From NCBI RefSeq assembly GCF_030656115.1, contig NZ_JAUSOO010000158.1:1-46128 (forward strand): a stretch of DNA of 46,128 nucleotides. Reading direction: 5' to 3'. Each line of letters begins with the position of its first letter. Positions within the stretch are counted from its first letter, which is position 1. The stretch is from Hydrogenophaga sp. (GTDB lineage Bacteria > Pseudomonadota > Gammaproteobacteria > Burkholderiales > Burkholderiaceae_C). The notes beneath the pieces are model-generated. The model had not been told where the DNA came from. It did not search any database and saw only the letters and a program-made list of their open reading frames with translations. The position numbers and the translations under genes are program-made. Of this stretch, positions 1 to 8,603 are shown in pieces.

Positions 1-541
1 GGTGCAGGTCATGGAAGGCCGGCACTGCTTTGCCCACCTGACCATTGAAGAAAACCTGATGACGGGCTCTTACACCCGCACCGACAAGGCCGAGATCGCC
101 CGCAACCTGGAGAAGGTCTACAACTACTTCCCGCGCCTGAAAACGCGCCGCACCAGCCAGGCGGCTTACACCTCGGGTGGCGAGCAGCAGATGTGCGCCA
201 TTGGCCGCGCACTCATGACCAACCCCAGCGTGATGCTGCTGGACGAGCCGTCCATGGGCCTGGCGCCGCAGATCGTGGAAGAGGTGTTCGAGATCGTGAA
301 AGACCTCAACACCAAAGAACAAGTGACCTTCCTGATTGCCGAGCAAAACACCAACATGGCGCTGAAGTACGCCGACTACGGCTACATCATGGAAAGCGGT
401 CGCATCGTGATGGACGGTGCTGCCAGCGACCTGCGCAACAACGAAGACGTGAAAGAGTTTTACCTGGGCATGGGCGGTGGCGAGCGCAAGTCGTTCAAAG
501 ACGTGAAAAGCTACAAACGGCGCAAGCGCTGGCTTGCCTAA
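1..541 (+). CDS. LivF-type branched-chain/aromatic uptake ABC transporter ATP-binding protein (5' partial)
   Basis: C-terminal about 180 residues of an ABC ATPase; the Walker A part lies off the left edge. Visible are the signature region (TSGGEQQMCAIGRALM), Walker B (VMLLDEPSMGLAP) and a switch region with Gln instead of His (LIAEQN), all typical of the LivF/HAAT branch that powers uptake of branched-chain amino acids, amides and aromatic acids. The tail carries a basic extension (KSYKRRKRWLA) longer than E. coli LivF. This variant is often followed by a PaaK-like gene, as here. The protein would act at the cytoplasmic face of the inner membrane with LivG and the LivH/M permeases, presumably encoded upstream. 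The substrate cannot be told from the sequence. The stop is followed at once by a dispersed GC-rich repeat. Confidence 0.93.
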   Translation, partial: VQVMEGRHCFAHLTIEENLMTGSYTRTDKAEIARNLEKVYNYFPRLKTRRTSQAAYTSGGEQQMCAIGRALMTNPSVMLLDEPSMGLAPQIVEEVFEIVKDLNTKEQVTFLIAEQNTNMALKYADYGYIMESGRIVMDGAASDLRNNEDVKEFYLGMGGGERKSFKDVKSYKRRKRWLA

Positions 542-669
542 TCCCCCCCGCGCCGCGCCTGTGGCGCGTCACCCCCCCAGGGAGCAACGCTGGCGGCCCG
601 GCGAAGCCGGTTCCGCGGCGTTCTTGGTTGAAGGCAAATCGCATCCCCCCACCTTTTGTGGTTTTAAAT
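542..669. repeat. Intergenic GC-rich dispersed repeat, copy 1
   Basis: The spacer between the livF-like stop codon and the next gene starts with C-runs and carries GGCCCGGCGAAGCCGGTTCC then GCGG at 595-618. The same 24-nt block, with two differences, is at 33305-33328, again right behind a stop codon. Such elements look like the short stop-associated repeats common in Comamonadaceae genomes; a role as terminator or mRNA 3' structure is inferred. Confidence 0.55.
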
Positions 670-1923
670 ATGACCGTTTTTTTTGACGCCCTGGAAACCC
701 GTTCACCGGCCGAACGCGAGGCTGCACACATGGCTGCGCTGCCGGGTCAGATTGCGCACGCCCAGGCGCACAGCGCGGCCATGGCCGAGATGCTTCGTGG
801 TGTGGATGCCGCCACGGTGAACAGCCGCGCTGCGCTGGCCCAGTTGCCCGTCACACGCAAGAGCGAGCTGCTGGAGCGCCAGAAAGCCCTGCGCGCAGCG
901 GGTGGCGATGCCTTTGGTGGCTTTGCTGCGCTGGTGCGCGGCCCCGGCATGTCGCGCATTTTTGCGTCGCCCGGCCCCATTTACGAACCCGAAGGCAACA
1001 CGGCCGACTACTGGCGCACCGGGCGCGCCTTGTACGCGGCCGGGTTTCGCGCGGGCGAACTGGTGCACAACAGCTTCAGCTACCACATGACGCCGGGCGC
1101 CTTCATTCTGGAATCGGGCGCCCACGCGGTGGGCTGCACCGTGTTTCCGGCCGGCACCGGCCAGACCGAGCAGCAGCTTGAAGCCATGCTGGACCTGCAG
1201 CCCAACGGCTACACCGGCACGCCCAGCTTCCTGCGCATCCTGCTCGAAAAAGCCCAGCAGACCGGCGCCAACATTGGGTGCCTGACCAAGGCTTCGGTGG
1301 GCGGTGAAGCCTGCCCGCCCAGCCTCACGGCCTGGTTTCAGGAACAGGGTGTGGACGTGTACCAGACCTACGCCACCGCCGACCTGGGCCTGGTGGCTTA
1401 CGAGACCAGCGCGCGTCAGGGCCTGGTGCTCGAAGAGAGCGTGATCGTGGAAATTGTGCGCCCCGGCACCGGCGACCCGGTGCCCGAGGGCGAGGTGGGT
1501 GAACTGGTGGTGACCACGCTCAACCCCGCGTACCCGCTGATCCGCTTCGGCACCGGCGACCTCTCAGCCATCTTGCCCGGCAGCTGTCCCACCGGCCGCA
1601 CCGCGCCGCGCATCAAGGGCTGGATGGGCCGCGCCGACCAGACCACCAAGATCAAGGGCATGTTCGTGCACCCCTCGCAAGTGGCCGACATGGCCCGGCG
1701 CTTTCCCCAGGTGGGCAAAGCGCGCCTGGTGGTCAGCGGTGAAATGGCCAACGACAGCATGTGCCTGCAGGTGGAAGCGGCGCAAGCGGTGGATGGGCTG
1801 GCAGAGCAAATGGAAGCCGTCATGCGCGAAATCACCAAGCTGCGGGGGACCGTGCAGGTGGTCAGCCCCGGCACCTTGCCCAACGACGGCAAGGTCATTG
1901 AAGACGCACGCAGTTACAAATAA
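670..1923 (+). CDS. PaaK-like (phenylacetate-CoA ligase family) AMP-binding protein with atypical P-loop
   Basis: 417 residues from the ATG at 670. The reading frame is open further upstream, but the long upstream part overlaps livF in another frame and is not conserved-looking. Phenylacetate-CoA ligase features are the A5-like YATADLGLVAYE, the A7-like IRFGTGDL, the A8 hinge GRADQTTKIKGMFVHPSQ and a C-terminal Lys in PNDGKVIEDAR. The usual Ser/Thr/Gly-rich phosphate loop (SSGTTGKP) is replaced by RIFASPGPIYEPEG. The enzyme probably activates a carboxylic acid to an acyl-adenylate/CoA thioester in the cytoplasm, possibly the ligand imported by the adjacent Liv-type transporter. The changed loop makes the exact chemistry uncertain. 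No clear Shine-Dalgarno is seen before the start. Confidence 0.8.
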   Translation: MTVFFDALETRSPAEREAAHMAALPGQIAHAQAHSAAMAEMLRGVDAATVNSRAALAQLPVTRKSELLERQKALRAAGGDAFGGFAALVRGPGMSRIFASPGPIYEPEGNTADYWRTGRALYAAGFRAGELVHNSFSYHMTPGAFILESGAHAVGCTVFPAGTGQTEQQLEAMLDLQPNGYTGTPSFLRILLEKAQQTGANIGCLTKASVGGEACPPSLTAWFQEQGVDVYQTYATADLGLVAYETSARQGLVLEESVIVEIVRPGTGDPVPEGEVGELVVTTLNPAYPLIRFGTGDLSAILPGSCPTGRTAPRIKGWMGRADQTTKIKGMFVHPSQVADMARRFPQVGKARLVVSGEMANDSMCLQVEAAQAVDGLAEQMEAVMREITKLRGTVQVVSPGTLPNDGKVIEDARSYK

Positions 1924-2042
1924 CCTGCAAACAGCGGATGCCCCAGGGTTTCCCCTTGTGGTGGGCTAAGTAATTACCGCGATTTCCGGCGCAGGATCAA
2001 CAGCTAATATCAGCAGGCAATTAACCCTTAAGGAACCTTCGC

Positions 2043-3026
2043 ATGAAAAAGATTTTGGCCCTGGCCCTGACGGCCGCTTTCTCGGTGAGCACCTTCGCCC
2101 AAGACTTCCCCAGCAAGCCCATCACCATCGTTGTTCCCTTTGCGGCAGGCGGCCCCACCGACCTGGTGGCCCGACAATTGGCCGAAGCCATGCGCAAGCC
2201 CTTGGGCGGTGCCAACATCGTGGTGGAAAACGCAGCCGGTGCTGGCGGCACGATTGGAGCGACCAAAGTCGCCCGCGCAACCCCCGATGGCCACACGCTG
2301 CTGGTCTGGCACATCGGCATGGCCGCCACCGCCGGCCTGTACCGCAAGCTGCCCTACAAGCCGCTGGAAGACTTCGAGTACCTGGGCATGATCAACGACG
2401 TGCCCATGACCTTGCTGGGCTCGCCCAAGCTGCCGGCCAACACCTACCGCGATTTTGAAAACTACATTCGCACCAACGGCGGCAAGCTCAACCTGGCGCA
2501 CGCCGGTCTGGGTTCAGCGTCCCACCTGTGCGGCCTGATGTGGCAGTCGGCGGTGAAGCTCGACAAGTCCATGACCACCATCGCCTACCGCGGCACCGGC
2601 CCGGCCATGAACGACCTGATCGGCGGCCAGGTGGACGTGATGTGTGACCAGACCACCAACACCACCAGCCAGATCGAAGGCGGCCGCGTGAAGGCTTTTG
2701 CGGTGACCACGGCCAAGCCCCTGTCGAGCCACAAGCTGCTGAAAGACTACCCGTCACTGCAAGAGATGGGGCTCAAAGGTTTCAACCTGACCATCTGGCA
2801 CGCCATGTACGCGCCCAAGGGCACGCCCGCTGCGGTCACCAAAAAGCTGAACGACGCGCTGCAAGTGGCCCTGAAAGACCCTGATTTCATCAAGCGCCAG
2901 GAAGCTCTGGGCGCGCTGGTCACCACCGACAACCGCGTAACACCGGCGGGCCACAAAGCGTTTGTGAGTTCTGAAATCACCAAGCTGAAGACAGTGATCG
3001 ACGCTGCCGGTCAGTTTGCCGACTGA
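2043..3026 (+). CDS. Tripartite tricarboxylate transporter (TctC/Bug) periplasmic substrate-binding protein
   Basis: 327 residues. An N-terminal signal peptide (MKKILALALTAAFSVSTFAQ) is followed by DFPSKPITIVVPFAAGGPTD, the hallmark start of mature Bug proteins, whose AGG loop contacts a carboxylate of the ligand. The family-typical 'ASHLCG' and 'IAYRGTGPAMNDLIGGQVD' segments follow. AAGGAA at 2030-2035 sits 7 nt before the ATG and fixes the start. The protein binds an organic acid in the periplasm for a TctAB permease; no tctA/tctB is next to it, so it is an orphan, as is usual for the hugely expanded Bug family in Burkholderiales. A strong bidirectional terminator follows. The ligand is unknown. 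Confidence 0.92.
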   Translation: MKKILALALTAAFSVSTFAQDFPSKPITIVVPFAAGGPTDLVARQLAEAMRKPLGGANIVVENAAGAGGTIGATKVARATPDGHTLLVWHIGMAATAGLYRKLPYKPLEDFEYLGMINDVPMTLLGSPKLPANTYRDFENYIRTNGGKLNLAHAGLGSASHLCGLMWQSAVKLDKSMTTIAYRGTGPAMNDLIGGQVDVMCDQTTNTTSQIEGGRVKAFAVTTAKPLSSHKLLKDYPSLQEMGLKGFNLTIWHAMYAPKGTPAAVTKKLNDALQVALKDPDFIKRQEALGALVTTDNRVTPAGHKAFVSSEITKLKTVIDAAGQFAD

Positions 3027-3070
3027 TCCCTGACTGGAGACGCCAACCGACCCAGCCCTGCGGGGTCGGC

Positions 3071-3110
3071 GCCCATAAAAAAACCGCCTTTCGGCGGTTT
3101 TTTTATGGGC
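3071..3110. terminator. Bidirectional rho-independent terminator
   Basis: Perfect 18-bp inverted repeat (GCCCATAAAAAAACCGCC, loop TTTC) with seven A and seven T flanking the GC core on either side. It lies between the convergent TctC-family gene (+) and DUF1840 gene (-) and can end both transcripts. Confidence 0.92.
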
Positions 3111-3119
3111 GCTTGGAGG

Positions 3120-3446
3120 TCACACGCCCCAGACAATCTCAACCCCGGCCTGCTCGCAGCGCTGCAGCATTTCAATGAACGGGGCACAGCGCAGGCGCAG
3201 ACTCACCACATCGAATTCGGGGGGCAAATCGCCATTGGCTTCGGCCTCTTCTTTCAGGCGTTTTTGTTCCGCCTCTTCCTGCACCACCGCATCGCGCAGC
3301 GCTTGCACCGCTGCGGCCATCTGCTCGGGCAAGATGATGCCGGGACCGCTCGGGTCTTTGCCCAGGATGTCCAGCACGCGTTGGCCGGTGGGTTCCAGCA
3401 TCACCAGGTCGCCGGTTTCCCGGGATTTGAATCGGTACAAAGACAT
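3120..3446 (-). CDS. DUF1840 domain-containing protein
   Basis: 108 residues, matching the family's usual length. It begins MSLYRFKSRETGDLVMLEPTG and has the family pattern 'GDLVML.PTGQRVLDILGK.PS..GIILPEQM', followed by a charged helical stretch (EEAEQKRLKEEAEANGD) and a C-terminal segment ending in EIVWGV. The family is small, cytoplasmic and of unknown function, found mainly in betaproteobacteria. It is transcribed alone, towards the shared terminator with the TctC-like gene. The start is followed upstream by a 200-nt spacer shared with the divergent aromatic-acid operon. Confidence 0.88.
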   Translation of the reverse strand: MSLYRFKSRETGDLVMLEPTGQRVLDILGKDPSGPGIILPEQMAAAVQALRDAVVQEEAEQKRLKEEAEANGDLPPEFDVVSLRLRCAPFIEMLQRCEQAGVEIVWGV

Positions 3447-3627
3447 GTTGCTCTCCTTGGTCTAAAAGCCCATTTTTGCACCAAAGGCAGCCCATGCCTA
3501 CCGGTTGGGTCAAGCCGCCGCTGTTCTCGTTTGAACTTCCGTGGCCTGGGCTGAAAGCTCCGGCCACGGCAGCGGCATTTGCGTGCCGTGTTTTCCGGTT
3601 TCAGGGTTTCCCCGCTGGTCGCCATTT

Positions 3628-3658
3628 TGTTCATATCTAAACTAATGAGGTATGAACA
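3628..3658. promoter_or_regulatory. Candidate operator (inverted repeat) over the start of the aromatic-CoA operon
   Basis: TGTTCATATCT (3628-3638) and AGGTATGAACA (3648-3658) are inverted copies matching at 10 of 11 positions (outer 8 perfect), with a 9-nt AT-rich spacer. The repeat covers the ribosome-binding region and the ATG at 3652. Size and symmetry fit a winged-helix dimer such as the MarR protein encoded by the second gene of the operon; that pairing is inference. Confidence 0.5.
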
Positions 3659-6036
3659 CCTCCATTCCAGCGCTGCGGCGCATCCTGTGTATCGGTGGCG
3701 GCCCGGCGGGCCTGTACTTTGCCTTGCTGATGAAGCGGCGCGACCCCTCGCTCACGGTCACCGTGGTCGAGCGCAACCGACCGTTTGACACCTTTGGCTG
3801 GGGCGTGGTGTTCTCTGACCAGACACTGCAGAACCTGAAACGGGCCGACCCGGAGTCGGCCCAGCAGATGGCCGATGCGTTCAACCACTGGGACGACATC
3901 GAGGTGTTTTACAAAGGCGGGCGCGTGCGCTCCACCGGCCACGGCTTCATTGGCATTGGGCGCAAGCGCCTGCTCAACATCTTGCAAGAGCGCTGCCTGG
4001 CGCTGGGCGTTGAACTGGTGTTTGAAACCGACGTGACCGACGACCAGGCCTTAGCACAGCAGTACAACGCCGATCTGGTCATTGCCAGCGACGGCCTGAA
4101 CAGCCGCATCCGCACCCGCTACGCCGACACCTACCAACCCGACATCGACACGCGCCAATGCCGCTTTGTCTGGCTCGGCACCCACAAAACCTTTGACGCC
4201 TTCACCTTTGCCTTCGAGCAAACCGAGCACGGCTGGTTTCAGGCCCACGCCTACAAGTACGACGCGGATACATCCACCTTCATCGTCGAGGTGCCCGAAG
4301 CGGTGTGGAAGTTACACGGCATTGAAGACATGAGCCAGGAAGACGGCGTGGCCTTTTGCGAAAAGCTGTTTGCCAAATACCTGGACGGCCACGCCCTCAT
4401 CAGCAACGCCAAACACCTGCGCGGCTCGGCCAACTGGATTCGCTTTCCGCGTGTGATTTGCCAGACTTGGGTGCATTTTCAGGACGTGACAGGCAAACCC
4501 ACACCCATCGTGCTCATGGGCGATGCGGCCCACACCGCGCATTTCTCCATTGGCAGCGGCACCAAGCTGGCCCTGGAAGACGCGATCGACCTGGCCGACG
4601 AGTTCAGCCGCCACCCGGACGCCGACATGGCCACGGTGTTGCAAGGCTACGAAGCGCGGCGCAGCGTGGAGGTCCTCAAAATTCAAAACGCCGCGCGCAA
4701 CTCCACCGAGTGGTTTGAAAACGTGGACCGCTACACCGGCATGGAGATTGAGCAGTTCAGCTACTCGCTGCTCACGCGCAGCCAGCGCATCAGCCACGAA
4801 AACCTGCGCCTGCGCGACCCGCAGTGGCTGGAAGGCTACGAGGCCTGGCTGGAAGCACAAGCCCGGCCCGGCACCGCGCCCCAAAAGCACCCCACACCGC
4901 CCATGCTGCTGCCGCTGAAGGTGCGCAGCGTGGAGCTGAAGAACCGCATCGTCGTGTCGCCCATGGCGCAGTACAAAGCGCAAGACGGCGTGGTGGGCGA
5001 CTGGCACCTGATGCACCTGGGCGCGCGCGCCGTGGGCGGCGCGGCGCTGGTGATGGTGGAGATGACCAGCCCGACGCCTGAGGGCCGCATCACCCCCGGT
5101 TGCCCGGGGCTGTGGAACGGCGCGCAGCAGGCCGCGTTCCAGCGCATCGTGGACTTTGCGCACCAGCACAGCAGCGCCAAGATCGGCATCCAGCTCGGCC
5201 ACAGCGGCCCCAAAGGCTCTACCCAGTTGGGCTGGGAGGCGATGGACGAACCACTGGAACACGGCAACTGGCCGCTGATGTCGGCCAGCGCCCTGCCCTA
5301 CGGCGAGCGCAACCAGGTGCCACAGGCCATGACCCGCGCCGACATGGACGCCACCACCGCCGCCTTTGTGCAGGCCACCCAACGCGCTGCGGCGGCGGGC
5401 TTTGACTGGCTGGAACTGCATGCCGCGCACGGCTACCTGCTCTCGGCCTTCATCTGCCCACTGACCAACCAGCGCACCGACAACTACGGCGGCTCGCTGG
5501 ACAACCGCTGCCGCTACCCGCTGGAGGTGTTTGCCGCCATACGCGCCGCCTGGCCTGCCGACAAGCCCATGAGCGTGCGCATCTCAGCCCACGACTGGGC
5601 GCCCGGTGGTAACACCGCCGACGACGCGGTGGCCATGGCCCGCCTGTTCAAGGCGGCGGGTTGTGATGTGATCGACGTGTCGTCCGGCCAGACCACACGC
5701 GCCGCCAAGCCGGTGTATGGCCGCATGTACCAAACCCCGTTTGCCGACCGGGTGCGCAACGAAGCCGGCATTTTGACCATGGCCGTGGGCGCCATCTCAG
5801 AAGCCGACCACGCCAACAGCATCATCGGCGCAGGCCGTGCCGACCTGTGCGCCGTGGCCCGCCCGCACCTGGCCAACCCAGCCTGGACGCTGCATGAAGC
5901 CGCCAAGCTGCAAACACGCGCCATTGACTGGCCGCGCCCCTACGAGAGCGGGCGCGACCAGCTGTACCGCGAAATCGCCCGCCAGCGCAGCCTGCAACCC
6001 ACGCCCACGCCCCAAGACCCTGCGGAGGCCGCATGA
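3652..6036 (+). CDS. Bifunctional aryl-CoA flavin monooxygenase / OYE-type reductase (2-aminobenzoyl-CoA monooxygenase/reductase or salicylyl-CoA 5-hydroxylase family)
   Basis: 794 residues with two fused flavoprotein halves. Residues 1 to about 400 are a group-A aromatic hydroxylase: dinucleotide-binding GGGPAG at 15-20 and the second FAD motif LMGDAAH near 288-294. From about residue 418 an Old Yellow Enzyme barrel begins (LKNRIVVSPMAQY) with the substrate-site HAAHGYL near 590 and YGGS near 613. Fusions of this kind hydroxylate and then reduce the ring of 2-aminobenzoyl-CoA (AbmA of Azoarcus evansii) or hydroxylate salicylyl-CoA (SdgC of Streptomyces). The neighbouring aryl-CoA ligase, acyl-CoA dehydrogenase and crotonase supply the upstream and downstream steps of such a pathway. 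The next gene starts inside the stop codon (ATGA). The aminobenzoate assignment is favoured, not certain. Confidence 0.9.
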   Translation: MNTSIPALRRILCIGGGPAGLYFALLMKRRDPSLTVTVVERNRPFDTFGWGVVFSDQTLQNLKRADPESAQQMADAFNHWDDIEVFYKGGRVRSTGHGFIGIGRKRLLNILQERCLALGVELVFETDVTDDQALAQQYNADLVIASDGLNSRIRTRYADTYQPDIDTRQCRFVWLGTHKTFDAFTFAFEQTEHGWFQAHAYKYDADTSTFIVEVPEAVWKLHGIEDMSQEDGVAFCEKLFAKYLDGHALISNAKHLRGSANWIRFPRVICQTWVHFQDVTGKPTPIVLMGDAAHTAHFSIGSGTKLALEDAIDLADEFSRHPDADMATVLQGYEARRSVEVLKIQNAARNSTEWFENVDRYTGMEIEQFSYSLLTRSQRISHENLRLRDPQWLEGYEAWLEAQARPGTAPQKHPTPPMLLPLKVRSVELKNRIVVSPMAQYKAQDGVVGDWHLMHLGARAVGGAALVMVEMTSPTPEGRITPGCPGLWNGAQQAAFQRIVDFAHQHSSAKIGIQLGHSGPKGSTQLGWEAMDEPLEHGNWPLMSASALPYGERNQVPQAMTRADMDATTAAFVQATQRAAAAGFDWLELHAAHGYLLSAFICPLTNQRTDNYGGSLDNRCRYPLEVFAAIRAAWPADKPMSVRISAHDWAPGGNTADDAVAMARLFKAAGCDVIDVSSGQTTRAAKPVYGRMYQTPFADRVRNEAGILTMAVGAISEADHANSIIGAGRADLCAVARPHLANPAWTLHEAAKLQTRAIDWPRPYESGRDQLYREIARQRSLQPTPTPQDPAEAA

Positions 6037-6539
6037 ACGCCGACCCCACCCTCGACCTGGAAGCCCGCGCCCACAGCGAGCACGCCCAAGAACTGCGGCT
6101 GTGGCTGCGCTTGCTCACCTGCTCGCAGCTGATTGAAAAACGCGTGCGCACCGGCCTGCGCGAGCAGTTCGACACCACGCTGCCGCGCTTTGACCTCATG
6201 GCCCAGCTGGAGCGCCACCCCGAGGGCCTGAAGATGAAAGAGCTGTCGCACCGGCTCATGGTGACCGGCGGCAACGTGACCGGCATCACCGACCAGCTGG
6301 TGGGCGAGGGTTTGGTGGAGCGCACCGAGGTGGACGGCGACCGCCGCGCCTTTCGCGTGCGGCTCACGCCCCGCGGACACACGGCGTTTGCCGAGATGGC
6401 GCTCCAGCACGAGCAGTGGATCGTGCAAGCCTTTGAAGGCATGAGCCCGCGCGACCTGGACCAGCTGCACAAGTTGCTCGGCAAGGTCAAACAACACCAA
6501 CTGGACATCAACCAGCGCCTAGGCGCCGCAGCCGAATAA
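6033..6539 (+). CDS. MarR-family transcriptional regulator
   Basis: 168 residues. A winged helix-turn-helix is clear: 'PEGLKMKELSHRLMVTGGNVTGITDQLVGEGLVERTEVDGDRRAFRVRLTPRG', with the wing motif DGDRRAFRV. Flanking helices give the MarR dimer. Its ATG overlaps the preceding stop (ATGA), so it is translated with the operon it probably controls. MarR proteins in aromatic-CoA operons generally repress and are released by a CoA-thioester intermediate (BadR, CouR and others); that role here is inferred. A plausible target is the inverted repeat over the operon start at 3628-3658. Confidence 0.9.
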   Translation: MNADPTLDLEARAHSEHAQELRLWLRLLTCSQLIEKRVRTGLREQFDTTLPRFDLMAQLERHPEGLKMKELSHRLMVTGGNVTGITDQLVGEGLVERTEVDGDRRAFRVRLTPRGHTAFAEMALQHEQWIVQAFEGMSPRDLDQLHKLLGKVKQHQLDINQRLGAAAE

Positions 6540-6544
6540 ACACC

Positions 6545-7399
6545 ATGAAACACCCCATTCCCGACCACAACCCCATGCGCGGCCAATACCGCGCCATGGC
6601 CGACACCGCGCCCCGGCATTTCGCGCTCAGCGTGCAAGACGGCGTGGCCACCGTCACGCTGAACCGGCCCGAACGCAAAAACCCGCTCACCTTCGACTCG
6701 TACGCCGAGCTGCGCGACTGGTTTCTGGCGCTGCAACGCGCCACCGACATCAAGGCCGTGGTGCTCACCGGCGCGGGCAACAACTTCTGCTCCGGCGGCG
6801 ACGTGCACGAAATCATCGGGCCGCTGACCCAGATGACCATGCCCGAGCTGCTGGCCTTCACCCGCATGACCGGCGCCCTGGTCAGCGCCATGCGCGCCTG
6901 CCCGCAACCCATCGTGGCCGCGCTCGACGGCGTGTGTGCCGGTGCGGGCGCCATGATGGCCCTGGCCTCGGATTTGCGCCTGGGCACGCCATCGGCCACC
7001 GTCGCGTTCCTGTTCACCCGCGTGGGCCTGGCTGGCGCCGACATGGGCGCCTGCGCCCTGCTGCCGCGCATGATCGGCCAGGGCCGCGCCAGCGAACTGC
7101 TGTTGACAGGCCGCGCCATGACAGCACCAGAAGGCCAGGCCTGGGGCTTCTTCAACGCCCTGCACGACAGCGAAGCCCTGTTGCCCGCCGCGCACAAACT
7201 GGCCGCCCAACTGGCCCAAGGCCCCACCTTCGCCCACGGCATGACCAAAACCATGCTGCACCAGGAATGGGCCATGACGCTGGACCAGGCCATCGAAGCC
7301 GAAGCCCAGGCCCAGGCCATCTGCATGCAGACGCAGGACTTCAAACGCGCCTACGAAGCCTTTGCGGCCAAACAGCGCCCACAGTTCCAGGGAGACTGA
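6545..7399 (+). CDS. Enoyl-CoA hydratase/isomerase (crotonase) family protein
   Basis: 284 residues from the ATG at 6545, five nt after the MarR stop; an alternative start at 6596 (MADTAPRHF) would fit the usual length slightly better. Crotonase signatures are VATVTLNRPERKNPL, the oxyanion-hole segment NNFCSGGDVHEI and DGVCAGAGAMMALASDLRLG. The first catalytic Glu of true enoyl-CoA hydratase is replaced (GAGAMM in place of GGGCEL) and an acidic residue sits instead in LAGADMGACALLPR, as in dienoyl-CoA isomerases and some hydrolases of the superfamily. It probably acts on a non-aromatic CoA ester made by the monooxygenase/reductase, in beta-oxidation-like ring processing; the exact reaction cannot be assigned. 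Confidence 0.9.
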   Translation: MKHPIPDHNPMRGQYRAMADTAPRHFALSVQDGVATVTLNRPERKNPLTFDSYAELRDWFLALQRATDIKAVVLTGAGNNFCSGGDVHEIIGPLTQMTMPELLAFTRMTGALVSAMRACPQPIVAALDGVCAGAGAMMALASDLRLGTPSATVAFLFTRVGLAGADMGACALLPRMIGQGRASELLLTGRAMTAPEGQAWGFFNALHDSEALLPAAHKLAAQLAQGPTFAHGMTKTMLHQEWAMTLDQAIEAEAQAQAICMQTQDFKRAYEAFAAKQRPQFQGD

Positions 7400-7400
7400 C

Positions 7401-8603
7401 ATGGTCGCCTTTGAACACCCCCACCCCCACGGCGCGCTGGTGCCCACCGCGCACCTCGAACTGCCGTTTTTCGACGACACCCACCGCGCCCTGGCCCACG
7501 GCCTGGTGGCCTGGGCGCGCGAACAGCGCGTGGACGAAACCGACGACCGCGCCGCCTGCAAAGACTGGGTGCAGCGCCTGGGCGCGGGTGGTTGGCTGCG
7601 CTACTGCGTGCCCGCCGCCCACGGTGGCGCCCTGCCCGCGCTGGACTCGCGTGCGCTGGTGATCCTGCGCGAAACGCTGGCCTACCACTCGCCCCTGGCC
7701 GACTTCGCCTTTGCCATGCAAGGCCTGGGCAGCGGCGCCATCACGCTGGCCGGCACGCCCGAGCAGCAGGCGGCCTATCTGCCTGCGGTTGCCTGCGGCG
7801 AGAAAATTGCCGCCTTTGCACTGAGCGAACCCGACGCCGGTTCCGACGTGGCTGCCATGGCCCTGCGCGCCACCCCCACCGCCAGTGGCTGGACGCTCAA
7901 CGGCCAGAAAACCTGGATCAGCAACGGCGGCATGGCCGGCTTCTATGTGGTATTCGCCAAAACCGAACCCGACGCCGGTGCGCGCGGCATCAGCGCATTC
8001 ATCGTGGACGCCGACGCGCCCGGCCTGGACAGCAGCGCACACATCCAGGTGATGGCGCCGCACCCGCTGGCCACGCTCACCTTCACCGACTGCACCGTGG
8101 GGCACGACGCCTTGGTCGGCACCGTCAACGGCGGCTTCAAACTCGCCATGCAGACGCTGGATATCTTTCGCGCCTCGGTGGCGGCTGCCGCGCTGGGCAT
8201 GGCACGCCGCGCCTTCGCCGAGGCCGTGGCGCACGCCAAAAGCCGCAAAATGTTTGGCCAGACCCTGGCCGACTTCCAGCTCACGCAGGCCCGGCTGGGC
8301 GAAATGAGTGCGCTGATCGACGCTGCCGCCCTGCTCACCTACCGCGCCGCCTGGCAACGCGATTGCAGCGCCACCCAAGGCGCGGGCACATCGGCCTACA
8401 CCGCAGCAGCAGCCAGCGCCAAGCTCACCGCCACCGAAAACGCCCAGCGCGTGATCGACATGGCGCTGCAAATGTTTGGCGGACGCGGCGTGCAGGTGGG
8501 CAACGTGATCGAACACCTGTACCGCGACATCCGCTCGCTGCGCATCTACGAGGGCGCAAGCGAGGTGCAGTTGCTCATTTTGGGCAAACACGCTTTGAGA
8601 TGA
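7401..8603 (+). CDS. Acyl-CoA dehydrogenase
   Basis: 400 residues from ATG 7401, chosen because GGAGA lies 6 nt upstream; the ATG at 7362 lies inside the previous gene and has no site. Family motifs are present: FALSEPDAGSDVAAMALRA and TWISNGGMAG (FAD and substrate binding), 'SRKMFGQTLADFQLTQARLGEM' and the C-terminal RIYEGASEVQ, where Glu at about residue 384 is the expected catalytic base. It transfers electrons through FAD to ETF. In this operon it would oxidise an alicyclic CoA ester formed after ring reduction. A 'MFGGRGVQVGNVIEHLYRDIR' segment near the end is typical of short/medium-chain members. Confidence 0.93.
   Translation: MVAFEHPHPHGALVPTAHLELPFFDDTHRALAHGLVAWAREQRVDETDDRAACKDWVQRLGAGGWLRYCVPAAHGGALPALDSRALVILRETLAYHSPLADFAFAMQGLGSGAITLAGTPEQQAAYLPAVACGEKIAAFALSEPDAGSDVAAMALRATPTASGWTLNGQKTWISNGGMAGFYVVFAKTEPDAGARGISAFIVDADAPGLDSSAHIQVMAPHPLATLTFTDCTVGHDALVGTVNGGFKLAMQTLDIFRASVAAAALGMARRAFAEAVAHAKSRKMFGQTLADFQLTQARLGEMSALIDAAALLTYRAAWQRDCSATQGAGTSAYTAAAASAKLTATENAQRVIDMALQMFGGRGVQVGNVIEHLYRDIRSLRIYEGASEVQLLILGKHALR

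Noticed and set aside
3105..3554. Plus-strand 149-codon frame opposite the DUF1840 gene
   Set aside because: Starts inside the terminator hairpin and has no domain; the minus-strand protein matches DUF1840.
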